Assembly: GCF_018613835.1 (NCBI RefSeq)
Contig: NZ_JAGGPM010000033.1
Span: 1-64,000 of the forward strand
Reading direction: 5' to 3'
From: Arthrobacter sp. ISL-5
GTDB taxonomy: Bacteria; Actinomycetota; Actinomycetes; Actinomycetales; Micrococcaceae
DNA length: 64,000 bases
In this document: one piece after another, positions 6,833 to 16,216 of the stretch
Layout of the letters: the number at the start of each line of letters is the position of its first letter
How positions within the stretch are numbered: position 1 is the first letter of the stretch
The notes under the pieces: model-generated
The model's input: only the letters and a program-made list of their open reading frames with translations
Database searches by the model: none
Told to the model about the DNA's origin: nothing
Program-made: the position numbers and the translations under genes

Positions 6833-8639
6833 CGCCGGGCTCCCCCGCTGGCTGTTGTCGCAGACGGTGCCCATCTGCCAACGCCCGTTCGAGCTCCAGC
6901 TTTGACCGACCCAGCTCGGCAGCATCCTTCCGTTTGTGCCATTCGCGCAGGTCCAGAAGGATGGGCCTGGTTCGACGTCCCAGCATGAGGGCTGTGCCGG
7001 CAGGCAAGCGCCGGATCTCATGGAGCGGGAGGACCGGACTCTCCCTGATCTGTTCGCCGTCCTGCCGGCCTTGTGCAGACCAGGACCGGGTGTTCAGGGT
7101 CAGGCTCCGCTCCCCCAGCAGCCCGGCCAGCGAGCGCAGGTCGCGTTCATCGGAGCCGCCGCCGAAGATCACTTTGATGATGGCCGAATCCCAGATCGTG
7201 GCCGCCTCCTCGATGGACCAGCCGGTCCGGGCCTGGGACAGGGATTGGAGAACTACCAGGGTTGAGATGCCGATGCCGCCCCCATCAGAGAGGGCGATGG
7301 GCAAACCCGGCCACGGTGCCAGATTGGCAATCTCATCCAGGACGAGCGACAACGGCGGATCCAGCCTTCCTCCCGGAGAGACAAACGCCATTTCGCGCGC
7401 GGCGTTGTCGATGTCGTCGATCAGCGCCGACAGATACGGCCCAGCTGCAGCCGCACCCGCACGGGTGCCGATCAGATACAGGGTCCCGCAGTCCCGGATA
7501 AACCTCTTCGGGTCGAACTCCTCAGATTCGTCCCGGGGATCCAGCGCCGCGAGCACCCTAGGCGACGACAGCGGCGCGACGGCAGCCGAGACACCGATCC
7601 AGGAGTTGGACGTGTTCCGGGGGTCATCCTCAAGAATGCCCATCAGATCCGCCTGCCATCCCAGCGCGGCCGCGGGTTGGCTCAGGACCTCCAGCGCCTC
7701 ACGAGCCAGGACCGGGCTCGAAGACCAGCGACGGAACGCGCGGACGCCCTCTCCGGACAAGGCCGCGGCGTGGAGGAGGCACTGCAGGATGATCAGCGAG
7801 CGCTTTTGCCACGCAGCGTTCTCCCCCTTCATCTCCGTATCAGCAGTGATCACGAGAGCACGGCGCGTGGCGATATCCGGATCCTCACAGCCGCGGACAG
7901 GAGACCAACGCAGTGTTGATGGCAATCCGGACATGCCCTGCGGATCGAACACCGTGACTGGCCTGCCACGTGTTGCGCGGGCTTTCATGGTGACCACCAG
8001 GTTGTCGGCTCGGGTGGACGTCGTGACAACCGCGCCCGGCGCATCGAGGATGGCATTGATGACCACGTAGAGGCCCTTGCCTGACCGCGGAGCGCCCTGG
8101 ATGACCATCGACTCCTCCGTGGAGACATGAACCGTGACACCGCGGGAGCGGCCCAATGTCCACGCCACGTCCTGGATCCGTGGTTTCGCCAGGCCCGGCC
8201 GTGTGAACTTGCCGCGCTTCAGGACGGCCCTCGCTCCGAAATCCTGGAGGATTTCGGTGCGGCGCGCGATGCCCTCGCGGGTCAGGATGTCCTGGCGCAG
8301 CCAGGCGCCGGATTGCTTCCACCTCCTCCAGGCAAAGACAGACCCGACGGCGAGCGCAGCCGCCAGAAAGAGGACCGGTCCGACGATCCACCAGATACTG
8401 CCGGCGCCGACGGCGCATCCCTCTGGTTTGCGCACGATCCAGTCCATCCGGCCAATCAAAAGTCCGACGGCGGCAGCCGGGTTGAACGGCGACGACGGAC
8501 CGCCGCCGCAGCGCCAAGTCACCACGACGTTCGCTGCGCCCTGGACCAGGAAGCACAGGCAAACGTAACCGGCGACGGCAATAAGCCCCGCCGTGACCAA
8601 AGGGCTGTCGGTGCCTCGCCGCGAACTCATCGGTCCCAT
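6819..8639 (-). CDS. TraD/VirD4-type coupling ATPase
   Basis: The 606-aa membrane ATPase would deliver the relaxase-DNA complex to the conjugation channel. Two N-terminal transmembrane segments (about 15-40 and 82-103) precede a cytoplasmic ATPase with Walker A GAPRSGKG (182-189) and Walker B LVLDEIANL (432-440). The segment AWQKRSLIILQCLLHAAAL is also typical of the TraM/TraD-like group. The start codon follows immediately after the stop of the VirB4-like gene; a second ATG lies nine bases downstream (8630). The matching relaxase is not in the window. Confidence 0.9.
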   Translation of the reverse strand: MGPMSSRRGTDSPLVTAGLIAVAGYVCLCFLVQGAANVVVTWRCGGGPSSPFNPAAAVGLLIGRMDWIVRKPEGCAVGAGSIWWIVGPVLFLAAALAVGSVFAWRRWKQSGAWLRQDILTREGIARRTEILQDFGARAVLKRGKFTRPGLAKPRIQDVAWTLGRSRGVTVHVSTEESMVIQGAPRSGKGLYVVINAILDAPGAVVTTSTRADNLVVTMKARATRGRPVTVFDPQGMSGLPSTLRWSPVRGCEDPDIATRRALVITADTEMKGENAAWQKRSLIILQCLLHAAALSGEGVRAFRRWSSSPVLAREALEVLSQPAAALGWQADLMGILEDDPRNTSNSWIGVSAAVAPLSSPRVLAALDPRDESEEFDPKRFIRDCGTLYLIGTRAGAAAAGPYLSALIDDIDNAAREMAFVSPGGRLDPPLSLVLDEIANLAPWPGLPIALSDGGGIGISTLVVLQSLSQARTGWSIEEAATIWDSAIIKVIFGGGSDERDLRSLAGLLGERSLTLNTRSWSAQGRQDGEQIRESPVLPLHEIRRLPAGTALMLGRRTRPILLDLREWHKRKDAAELGRSKLELERALADGHRLRQQPAGEPGDGEP

Positions 8640-10100
8640 TCAGATCATCCGGTCGTCGGTGCCGAAGACTTCAAGTTCATCAGTCGTGACCCGGTTCGCA
8701 ACGATAAAGGAACGGTTCCCGACTTTCCATAGACCAACGCCTTTGGGGAGATTCTCCACGTGCTCGCATTCGGCCTCCGACAGCCCCAAGGCTTCCTTGG
8801 TCAGGCGCATGGCGTCATGCTTCTGCCGGTAGATAATCCTGGTGTCCGCCTCTGTAAGCAGGCCGAGTGCCTTCTGCCGATGCCCGCTGGTGCTGTCTCC
8901 GATCTCGTTGAGGTCTGCGACTTTGTGCATGATGAGCAGATTCGCGATGCCGTAGGTGCGGGCCAGCCGCCACTGCTCGCTCATTTTGGCGAGCATGTAC
9001 GGGTCGGCCAGCATGCGCCAGCCTTCGTCGTAAACCACCAGCCGTTTGCCGCCGTCGGGATTGGTAACGGCCGCCTCCAGCCAGGTCGCACCACACGCGG
9101 CCGCCAGGGACAGTGCCTGCTCCGACGCGCCGATCAGTGCTGACGTGTCCATCACCATCATCGGTGCATCGGCGTCGAAGGCCACCGTCGAGGGAGCATC
9201 AAACATGCCTTCCAAGTCACCCGAGACCGTCCGACGCAGGGAGTGGCTGACGGCCAGTCCCCCATCCTTGCCCACCAGCCCGATTGTCTCCTTCGACGGA
9301 TTCAAGAGATGGTCCAGGACCATCGGCAGCGTCGGATTCGAGTTCTCGGCCACTGTCTCCATGAGAGCCATGTCTAAGGCAGTGTGCTCCACAGGACGGA
9401 GGGGCATGCCCTGGCGCATCAGCGATACCAGCGCCACCAGAAGGTAGCGACGGCGCTGCCGCACCACAGCCTGCCACTGCGCCTCACTCAGCGCGCTGGA
9501 CCGCGGCCCGGCATCGAGCGGATTGACCCGGGCAGCACGGCCGGGGCCCACCGAGATGACCTTGCCGCCAACCGCATTCGCCACGGCAACCCACTCGCCC
9601 TTGGGGTCGGAGGCAACGGCGGCCTTCCGCCCCAGCGTGATGGACCTGGCCACCAAAGACTTCCCGCACATTGATTTTCCTGTACCCACGGTGCCGATGA
9701 CAACGATCGAGGGTCCGCTGATGACGCCCTTATCGTAGAGAATCCACGGGTCATAGGAAAACGCTCCCGATCCGAACACGTCCGTGCCGATATACGTTCC
9801 CTCGTGGCCGAGCCCTGATTCTGTGAGGAACGGATACGCCGCGGCGAAGGTCAAAGTGGACGCGCGGTGTGGCGCAGGGCGCAAGCGGTGCGGACCGCGC
9901 AGCGAGGCAGGATCCTTGCTTCCCCAGTCGCCTCCCAGCTCGGCAGTGTCCAACCGGTTGCCGAGCACCCCGCGGACGCTGCGCAATGCAGCAGACCACG
10001 GTTGGCTGCCCGCGGCAGCCGTGCGCCGCCGTCGTTCTTTCCGCTCCTGGCGGCTCCCGCCCGACGCCACGTACTCAACCGACTGCATTGCCCGCGTCAT
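8640..10100 (-). CDS. VirB4-like conjugation ATPase
   Basis: The 486-aa protein resembles the C-terminal motor of VirB4/TraC ATPases, which energise type IV secretion. Walker A is GTVGTGKS (136-143) and Walker B lies in RLVVYDEGWRM (from 354). The segment SDPKGEWVAVANAVGG follows Walker A as in VirB4. The N-terminal VirB4 domain is absent and is supplied by the upstream SCO6880-type gene, the usual actinobacterial split. The start at 10100 forms an ATGA overlap with that gene. Confidence 0.9.
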   Translation of the reverse strand: MTRAMQSVEYVASGGSRQERKERRRRTAAAGSQPWSAALRSVRGVLGNRLDTAELGGDWGSKDPASLRGPHRLRPAPHRASTLTFAAAYPFLTESGLGHEGTYIGTDVFGSGAFSYDPWILYDKGVISGPSIVVIGTVGTGKSMCGKSLVARSITLGRKAAVASDPKGEWVAVANAVGGKVISVGPGRAARVNPLDAGPRSSALSEAQWQAVVRQRRRYLLVALVSLMRQGMPLRPVEHTALDMALMETVAENSNPTLPMVLDHLLNPSKETIGLVGKDGGLAVSHSLRRTVSGDLEGMFDAPSTVAFDADAPMMVMDTSALIGASEQALSLAAACGATWLEAAVTNPDGGKRLVVYDEGWRMLADPYMLAKMSEQWRLARTYGIANLLIMHKVADLNEIGDSTSGHRQKALGLLTEADTRIIYRQKHDAMRLTKEALGLSEAECEHVENLPKGVGLWKVGNRSFIVANRVTTDELEVFGTDDRMI

Positions 10101-11587
10101 CGCAGACCCCGTCCGAACGGGAGTGCTCCGGCGGCGAACGCAGCCCATTGCTGTCCGGCCAGCAGGCGCAGTTCGACGAAAGCTCCCGCGGCCGCCGATT
10201 CCAGTTCCTGCCGGTGCCGGGCCAGGTCCTCCAGCGTCGCCGCAGTAATGGTGACGTAGGCAGCGGGCCTCACGTCTCCGTGTCCTGCGACGATCTCCTC
10301 CTCGCGCTGGGCGACCTCTTCTTCCTCAGCCCGTTGCTCGCGGGTCAGCGGCCTGTCGAAGCGGGTGTTGATCCGCCGCCTGGTTTCATGGGCTTCCTGG
10401 GCGGAACGGATGTCCCGCAGCGCCTCGGTTGTGGGCACCGCCCGGATCACCTCCGTCACCGTATGACGGAAATCCCCCACGTAGATCAGCGGATGCAGGA
10501 AGCCCGGAAAGACCTTCTGCCGCGGCCATTCGGCGATCCAGAACGTCTGATGGAAACCGGAATCAGTTCGTACGTAGGTCCAGTGCTCATCCACGGCCAT
10601 GGGGCCCGCGGGCAGGCTAGGCGCCGTGGAGTCTTTCGGTTGTGACGGCTCCTTCGTCGGCTTCTCGACCCGGCTGGCGACGGCGGCGGGATCAAAGGCG
10701 CCCCGGACGACGTCCAGGATCCCGCCCTCCGGCAACCACTCCTCCACCCTGACACTGTGCGTCCCCAGTGCGGTCGTCATGGCCTCGACCTCCAGACGAA
10801 GCACCCGCTCGACGCCGAGCAGTCCCCCGCCGGACTCTTTGATCCGGCGTCGGGCCTTGGCCGTGTCCACGACAACAGCGATCAGGAGATCGTGGCTCAT
10901 CGTGGAACCTGCCGCAGAAATCAGGTCCTCGTACGCGCGCTGCCCCCAAGTGAGTCCGCTGCCATCGGCAACTGGCCGAGGCGCAGCCTGTTCGTAGAAG
11001 TCCCGCAGCGCGGTGGACGGATACGGAACCGTGTAGTCCTGCACGGCAATTCTCGCAAGGCCCGTTCGCTGGGCCATGCCCGCCTGTACGCGGGACCAGG
11101 CCTGAACGGCCCACGCTTTGTCGTCACTGTCCAAGAGCGCGAATGACCGGGTGCTGCAACGAAGTACGGCAATCGCCTCCCTGCCGCGTGCGTCCACGAT
11201 GAAACACTCGCCCCGTGACGTCCGACGTAACTCCAAGTTCCCCAGCCCTCCCGGAAGCGCCAGCCGTCCGGCCAGGACTGCTCGTTCGGGCCTGGTGAGG
11301 AACCGTGTTTGCCCGGCTATCGACCGGTAGAAGAACAGGACGGCATGGCTGGCCCATACCGGGTACGGAATCCTTGAGTACTGCAGCAGGCCGAGGAGCA
11401 TCAGGACCAGCCACAAGGGTCCCGACGCGAACAAACCGATCGGTCCTTGAGCTGCCGATGCCAGGCTTGCCACCACGACACCGGCCGCCAGCATCAACAG
11501 CTGGTACCACTTCAGTCCCATGAACAGCCCGCGGCGCTCGTAACGGGGGAATTTGACTGCCTCGAGGGCACGTGAAGTTTCAGACAT
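10097..11587 (-). CDS. SCO6880 family protein (conjugation membrane component)
   Basis: The 496-aa protein begins MSETSRALEAVKFPRYERRG and has two transmembrane segments near residues 30-75 (PrgI-like), then a long cytoplasmic domain corresponding to the N-terminal half of VirB4. The conserved middle includes FLTRPERAVLAGRLALPG. The start at 11587 is set by homology and the 8-bp overlap with the upstream membrane gene; a longer open frame reaches 11770 but only covers that gene's Pro/Ser-rich tail. With the downstream ATPase it would form a two-part VirB4. Confidence 0.88.
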   Translation of the reverse strand: MSETSRALEAVKFPRYERRGLFMGLKWYQLLMLAAGVVVASLASAAQGPIGLFASGPLWLVLMLLGLLQYSRIPYPVWASHAVLFFYRSIAGQTRFLTRPERAVLAGRLALPGGLGNLELRRTSRGECFIVDARGREAIAVLRCSTRSFALLDSDDKAWAVQAWSRVQAGMAQRTGLARIAVQDYTVPYPSTALRDFYEQAAPRPVADGSGLTWGQRAYEDLISAAGSTMSHDLLIAVVVDTAKARRRIKESGGGLLGVERVLRLEVEAMTTALGTHSVRVEEWLPEGGILDVVRGAFDPAAVASRVEKPTKEPSQPKDSTAPSLPAGPMAVDEHWTYVRTDSGFHQTFWIAEWPRQKVFPGFLHPLIYVGDFRHTVTEVIRAVPTTEALRDIRSAQEAHETRRRINTRFDRPLTREQRAEEEEVAQREEEIVAGHGDVRPAAYVTITAATLEDLARHRQELESAAAGAFVELRLLAGQQWAAFAAGALPFGRGLR

Positions 11588-12965
11588 GGAAATCACCGTC
11601 GGTTGGGGGCCGGACGACTGCTGGCCGGTGGATGGGAGGCTGGGCCGTCGGGGCGAGCGGTGGCTCGTCTTTAGGAAGCGGCGACGACGGCGGCCGTGGA
11701 GGCTCGCTGGAGGCTTTGCCCCCGCTTCTGCCTGCCGGCGCGTCTGGCGTCGGCCGCGGCTGTGCAGCATTCGCCCAAGGCGAGGCTGGGCTGGAGGGCG
11801 AGGTGCCGGCGTCGAGCATCAACGCACTGGCGTTCCCGGCGGGCGCCGATGACGGCGTCGTACCCGTCGGCTTTCCTGGAAGAGGGGCTCCGGCCGGCAG
11901 CGCGCGGGTGGGAAATTGGTGACGGCTCGACTGGATCGGGCGGGTCATCGACGAGCGGCCAGCCATCCCGGCCAGGGTGAAACGACCGCCGGTCTGGCGG
12001 CTGATCTGCCGGGCCGTAAAGCTGGAGGTTCGGGAGAGGACGTGGCCACCACCGGCCGTTTGTGCGGCTGCAGCCAGCTCACCGCCGGCGAAACTCACCA
12101 GCCGCAGGGCCATCAGCGGCGCACCGCAGGCCAGTGACATGCCCACGACGCCGGCGGCCAGCCCGGCGAATGACTTCGACTCGGCAAAGAGCTTGATGGC
12201 CACGGCCAGCACTGTTGCGGCAAGCGGTTTGGCGAGAAGCAAGGCAACGACGATCTCGCACCACCGTCTGGCCCAGGTCTTCGTCTTCTCCCACGGCATC
12301 AGCATGAGGGCGACTGGAGCGACGGCGGCGAGCACGATGAGCGCGAAGGACCGAAAGATCATCGAACACATCAGGATGAACGCCAAGATCCAGACGACAA
12401 TCACGGCCATCACCGTCACGACGACCGCCCCCGCCGCGCCGCCGCCCGTGCCTGGGGCCAACGCCACGACGTTCCATTCCCGGCCGGAGTCCGCCGGGGC
12501 CCGCTCGAAGCCGAATAGCCGCATGAACACCAGATAGGGATCCGTCCCCATGGAATCGAGCAGTGCGGTAGCTGCCGAGTCGCCCACCTTGGTGAGCTGG
12601 CGGACGAGGAAGACAGCGCCGGCCACCAGGGGAATGGCGGCGGCGCCGCCAACCAGGGCCCGCACCAGGCGGCGGGGCTGTTGGCTGATCAGACCGGACA
12701 ACAACTGGAGGATCATGGCCACCACGAGCGGCGTCATCATGACGACCGCCCACCAACTCGTCAAACCTTCGACGGCCGTCCACTGAGAATCATCGACATC
12801 GGAGACACTAAACGCGCCAGTGATGAAGGACCAGATCCAGGACGCGGTGCCCTGCAGGATGTTCGCGAAGAATGACGTGATGGAACCTTGGACGCCGTCG
12901 TTCGCTTGAGAGACGAGACCGCAACCGGGCGGCCACCATCCGTTCAGATCGCATTCGACCGGCAT
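11580..12965 (-). CDS. VirB6/TrbL-like polytopic membrane protein
   Basis: The 461-aa protein has at least six hydrophobic spans, among them WWAVVMMTPLVVAMILQLL, AAIPLVAGAVFLV, GAVVVTVMAVIVVWILAFIL and SFALIVLAAVAPVALML. An uncharged Pro/Ser/Ala-rich tail (from about residue 340) follows and is probably cytoplasmic and disordered. MPWEKTKTWARRWCEIVVALLLAKP is a conserved cytoplasmic loop in this family. It lies between the small DUF6112 gene (6-bp gap) and the SCO6880-type gene (8-bp overlap). The likely role is the inner-membrane channel of the transfer apparatus. Confidence 0.85.
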   Translation of the reverse strand: MPVECDLNGWWPPGCGLVSQANDGVQGSITSFFANILQGTASWIWSFITGAFSVSDVDDSQWTAVEGLTSWWAVVMMTPLVVAMILQLLSGLISQQPRRLVRALVGGAAAIPLVAGAVFLVRQLTKVGDSAATALLDSMGTDPYLVFMRLFGFERAPADSGREWNVVALAPGTGGGAAGAVVVTVMAVIVVWILAFILMCSMIFRSFALIVLAAVAPVALMLMPWEKTKTWARRWCEIVVALLLAKPLAATVLAVAIKLFAESKSFAGLAAGVVGMSLACGAPLMALRLVSFAGGELAAAAQTAGGGHVLSRTSSFTARQISRQTGGRFTLAGMAGRSSMTRPIQSSRHQFPTRALPAGAPLPGKPTGTTPSSAPAGNASALMLDAGTSPSSPASPWANAAQPRPTPDAPAGRSGGKASSEPPRPPSSPLPKDEPPLAPTAQPPIHRPAVVRPPTDGDFHV

Positions 12966-12971
12966 ATCTGC

Positions 12972-13259
12972 CTAAAATCCGAGGTTGAACGCCGACTGGG
13001 ACCAGAGGATGTAGCCATTGATCCCGCCGAGTATTGCGGCCACCGGTCCTGTCCAGAGCAGGATCATGCCGCCGCCCGAGGCGAGCCGCGATGACTGGCT
13101 GAGCTTGCCGGCCAGGAGCATCGCGGCTCCGACGATCGCCACTATTGCGATGACAATGAAGGCCCCGACAAGGATCCCTCCACCGATCTGCTTGAGTGAT
13201 TCGAGAAAGGGAAAGTTTGTGTTCGGGGTGATGCCAGGGTCCACCGCTGCCAGAAACAT
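12972..13259 (-). CDS. DUF6112-type small membrane protein (VirB2/pilin-like)
   Basis: The 95-aa protein has two membrane spans (GGGILVGAFIVIAIVAIVGA and MILLWTGPVAAILGGINGYI) separated by a short polar hairpin, the layout of VirB2-like pilins and DUF6112 proteins of actinobacterial conjugation loci. The start at 13259 is preferred over 13271 because GATGGAG lies six bases upstream. It is the first gene of the downstream half of the conjugation operon, after the cargo block. Confidence 0.8.
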   Translation of the reverse strand: MFLAAVDPGITPNTNFPFLESLKQIGGGILVGAFIVIAIVAIVGAAMLLAGKLSQSSRLASGGGMILLWTGPVAAILGGINGYILWSQSAFNLGF

Positions 13260-13590
13260 CGCGCGCTCCATCTGTCGTTTTCCATGGGGAATGAGGGGTT
13301 TGGGCTCACGACTTCATGGAGGAGGTGGGGCGGGACGACATGACTTGTTGACTGCTTTGATAATGACACTCGCGCAACGTGTAACCGGATTCGCTTGCTG
13401 AAACAGCTAGAGCCGCGCCGAACAGGTCACGCAGTTTCGACTGAGCCGGGAATGAAAATGACAGTCGTAATCCTCCGGTCTCACAAAGTTGTTCTAAAAC
13501 CGGCGACGCAGTGACCTCGTGCTGAACTGATGGGTTCCGCACGCGACCGGAAGCCTATCCCCCGGCCCCCGAGTATTGTCAGATCATGTC
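13260..13590. other. 331-bp leader of the DUF6112 operon half, no confident gene
   Basis: The region separates the pilin-like gene from the convergently placed end of the cargo gene at 13591. A minus-strand frame at 13306-13542 (78 codons) is open but has no homology I recognise and no clear ribosome site. With the cargo block inserted upstream, a promoter for the minus-strand operon half should lie here; no strong -35/-10 pair can be singled out. Confidence 0.4.
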
Positions 13591-14571
13591 TTAGTCGCTG
13601 TCTTCTTCATCATCTTCCGCTTCGCGTGCGTTTATCCGTTCAAACACCTCTCCGAGCTCCTCCTCGACAACGTCGTCGTCGGAAATTCTGGCGATGTGAT
13701 ACTTGAAGAAGTCGGCAGACGTGTGGATGAAGGTTGGAGAGACGACCTGGCCGAGGATTGGGAGATCCTTACCCGTGTAGTAGGTGGCCACATTAAGGAT
13801 TGTCGACACCCACCGGACCTTCCGGAACATGCTCAGCACCACACCGACGGACGGTTCGTACATCGGAAGCTCCAGGTCTTCCATCACCGTCCGCGCGGTC
13901 GATTCAAGCCCGTCGTCGGCCAGCTCCGAACCGATCGCGTGCGCCATCGCACTCTTGAGTGAGATGAGCCGGCGGACTTCCTCGGAGACCGAAGCCCTCG
14001 CAGCAAGAGCAGACCACTCCTTATAGGTATTAACCTCCGCGTCGTCATTCCATAAGATGTCCAGGTGCTCGTACCGTCCAGCTCCGCTGGCGAACCGTTC
14101 GACTGTACCCATAAGGTCGGGGTCGAGACCTTCCACCGGTCGGACGAGGTACTTCGCCTCACGCTCAGAAGGGCCAGGGCCCGTCGTGGGCGTGGTTAGC
14201 GCTTCAACGGCGTCAAGCAGGGCTCCAATCCTGTGCGAGTAGGCACGAAGCTTGGGAAACTCTCCAGTGGTCGCGTACTCATTGCAAGCGATAGCCAGCT
14301 TGCATAGGCGTTCCAAGCCCGACGAATAGGAGTACATCCCAACGTAAAGTGCGTAGTTAAGGTCTCGGCTGCCCCATTTGACCAGTTCTGGGTCGGTAGG
14401 GACGGCGCACAGCCTCCGAAGCCCGCTCAGTGTCAGCTCGGTGGCAAACTGGGTCTCGACGACAGGCTCTCCCAGATGACTTGGGGCATGTTCCCATTCA
14501 TGCTGCACCGACCCGGCTGTCGGGGTACATTCCGGTCGCAAAGGAGCCTTTGGCCCAGCCCTGGAGTTCAT
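13591..14571 (-). CDS. uncharacterised cargo protein, possibly HEPN-like
   Basis: The 326-aa soluble, mostly helical protein has an acidic tail (REAEDDEEDSD). The segment SSGLERLCKLAIACNEY, followed by GEFPKLRAYSHRIGALLDAV, resembles an uncharacterised bacterial family whose pattern is (S)G-hE+L-KL ... FP ... L+..GHch. No canonical R-x4-H motif is present in it, so an RNase activity cannot be claimed. It is transcribed away from the DUF3644 gene at 14780 with a 208-bp shared upstream region, and both lie inside the conjugation gene cluster. No strong ribosome site supports the listed start; in-frame downstream starts are possible. The function is unknown. Confidence 0.6.
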   Translation of the reverse strand: MNSRAGPKAPLRPECTPTAGSVQHEWEHAPSHLGEPVVETQFATELTLSGLRRLCAVPTDPELVKWGSRDLNYALYVGMYSYSSGLERLCKLAIACNEYATTGEFPKLRAYSHRIGALLDAVEALTTPTTGPGPSEREAKYLVRPVEGLDPDLMGTVERFASGAGRYEHLDILWNDDAEVNTYKEWSALAARASVSEEVRRLISLKSAMAHAIGSELADDGLESTARTVMEDLELPMYEPSVGVVLSMFRKVRWVSTILNVATYYTGKDLPILGQVVSPTFIHTSADFFKYHIARISDDDVVEEELGEVFERINAREAEDDEEDSD

Positions 14572-14779
14572 CCGCGTGTCTCATGAGATGTTTTTGATTC
14601 TTACCTGTTGCGCTTTGAAGTGCTGATTTCTGTTCCATTGTTCCGTGATTGCCGTCGCCGGAAGCGAAGGAGTCCGATACAACAGCACGAACGCAACAGC
14701 TGAGGGCGAGTCACGCTGCTCCAGCTAGTGCCCTGTGTCGCGTTCCGGTGCAATCGCGAGAACAACGTAGGGTGAACTC

Positions 14780-15835
14780 ATGGCTCCTCGTCCAAAGTGG
14801 TGGCACACCTTACAGGCTTCCAAAGGGGAGGTGCGTCTGGCCGTCGACCTCTACAACCGATCCGGTAATGAGCGGCAGCTTGAGGCGTTCATCGTTCATA
14901 TGAACCTCGGTTGGACGAAACTGCTGCAGGCCCGGACGGAGTCCGATGGCGGCGAGCTGTACGAGCGTGATGCACGGGGGTGGCGCAGGAAGCACCCAGA
15001 GGGCGGGTACCTTTATAAACCCCTCCGGACGCTACTCGGCGAGCAGTTCACGGTCACGGACCCGCGCCTCAGTAACATCACTTTCTTCCAAGGACTCCGC
15101 AACCAAATTGAGCATCGCCACGAGGCAAAAGTTGCCGCACTCGTCGCCGGTCGAACACAAGCGCTTCTGATCAATTACGAGCAGACCTTGGTTGAGTGGT
15201 TTGGGCAGGAAGAGGCTCTCGGCTCCGAGCTGCGCTTCCCGTTGTTTGTATCGACCATCACTGAGGGCGCAGCCGCAGCGGTGAAGGCGCTGCGTGCCCA
15301 AATTCCGCGAGGGGTTCTCGACTGGGTACAGGATTTTGATGCTTCCCTTGAGCCTGGGCTCACCGCGGACCAACGCTTCGACTTCCGGATCTACCTTGTA
15401 CCGCATAAGGGCCCGAAAACGCAAGCAGACGCATCAATGACCTTTGTGCGTGAAGAAGAGCTCACGGCAGATCAGCGTGCCGTGCTCAATCAGGTGCAAA
15501 CCATCATCCGCGAAAAACATGTGCCCGTCGAAGACCTTAACGGATTGAAAGCCGGCGAAGTGGTCGAGCAAGTCGCCGCGCGACTAGACGCGACATTCAA
15601 TATGCATATGCACACCCAAGCTTGGAAGTTCTATGGGGTACGGCCACCGTCCGATTCGACGGACCGGACCGCGACGAAGCCGCAGTTCTGCTACTACAAC
15701 GGGACATTTGAGCAGTACATCTATACGCCAGCATGGGTTGAATACCTGGTGCGGCACTTGGCGAGCGCAGAGGAGTATGCGGCAGTGCGTCGGTGGCGTG
15801 CACCAACCGAGACGGCCTCCGCAGCCAGCTCCTGA
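14780..15835 (+). CDS. DUF3644 family protein with HEPN-type RNase motif
   Basis: The 351-aa protein opens with the DUF3644 pattern: AVDLYNRSGNERQLEAFIVH, MNLGWTKLLQA, a tyrosine-containing strand (GGELYERD) and then TFFQGLRNQIEHRHE. The last segment holds RNQIEH (residues 107-112), an R-N-x3-H form of the Rx4-6H catalytic motif of HEPN ribonucleases found in many toxins and defence proteins. The C-terminal half (about 190-350) is unrecognised. GGGTGAACTC precedes the ATG at 14780. The gene is on the opposite strand to the surrounding conjugation operon and is probably cargo. The DUF3644 assignment is fairly secure; RNase activity is inferred from the motif. Confidence 0.75.
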   Translation: MAPRPKWWHTLQASKGEVRLAVDLYNRSGNERQLEAFIVHMNLGWTKLLQARTESDGGELYERDARGWRRKHPEGGYLYKPLRTLLGEQFTVTDPRLSNITFFQGLRNQIEHRHEAKVAALVAGRTQALLINYEQTLVEWFGQEEALGSELRFPLFVSTITEGAAAAVKALRAQIPRGVLDWVQDFDASLEPGLTADQRFDFRIYLVPHKGPKTQADASMTFVREEELTADQRAVLNQVQTIIREKHVPVEDLNGLKAGEVVEQVAARLDATFNMHMHTQAWKFYGVRPPSDSTDRTATKPQFCYYNGTFEQYIYTPAWVEYLVRHLASAEEYAAVRRWRAPTETASAASS

Positions 15836-16216
15836 AAATTTCAGATTCAATGAGCCCGCCGCACACCATCGGGCGGAGGCAACGGCAGGCGCATCGGGCG
15901 TCCGACAGTGGTCGACGCCGATAAGCTCGAACACGCCGCCCTGCTCCGGGACAAGGACTTCTCCATACAGTAAATCATCGTCAGGGCCGGACTGAAACGC
16001 GCCGCCTTGTACCGGCAGCTGCCGCCCCCGTCCCCCGCGGCCGACGTCAGCTGAGCCCTTTCGCAGACACACGGAGTGTCGCCGCCCGTGCGAGGGCCTG
16101 TGCCGTGCCCGCGTGCGCAGCAGGCCAAATAGTCGGTGATGCCCACTGCACCAGCGCCTGATCCTGTCGGCGCTTCCTGTCGCCTTAGGGTGCTGGCAAG
16201 GGAAGTATTCGAATAT
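15836..16216. other. region without a confident gene between two cargo genes
   Basis: This stretch of about 380 bp follows the DUF3644 stop. On the minus strand, 15835-16010 translates to protein-like sequence (GPDDDLLYGEVLVPEQGG, then VFELIGVDHCRTPDAP) but lies in a frame that runs antisense through the DUF3644 3' end and has no credible start. It may be a relic of a lost gene. Nothing else stands out. Confidence 0.35.

Noticed and set aside
5911..8070. 719-codon plus-strand frame across the ardC, DUF4913 and traD genes
   Set aside because: Arg/Ser/Pro-rich antisense sequence over three recognisable genes; no ribosome site or homology.
13306..13542. 78-codon minus-strand frame upstream of the DUF6112 gene
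   Set aside because: No ribosome site, no recognised family; probably leader sequence.
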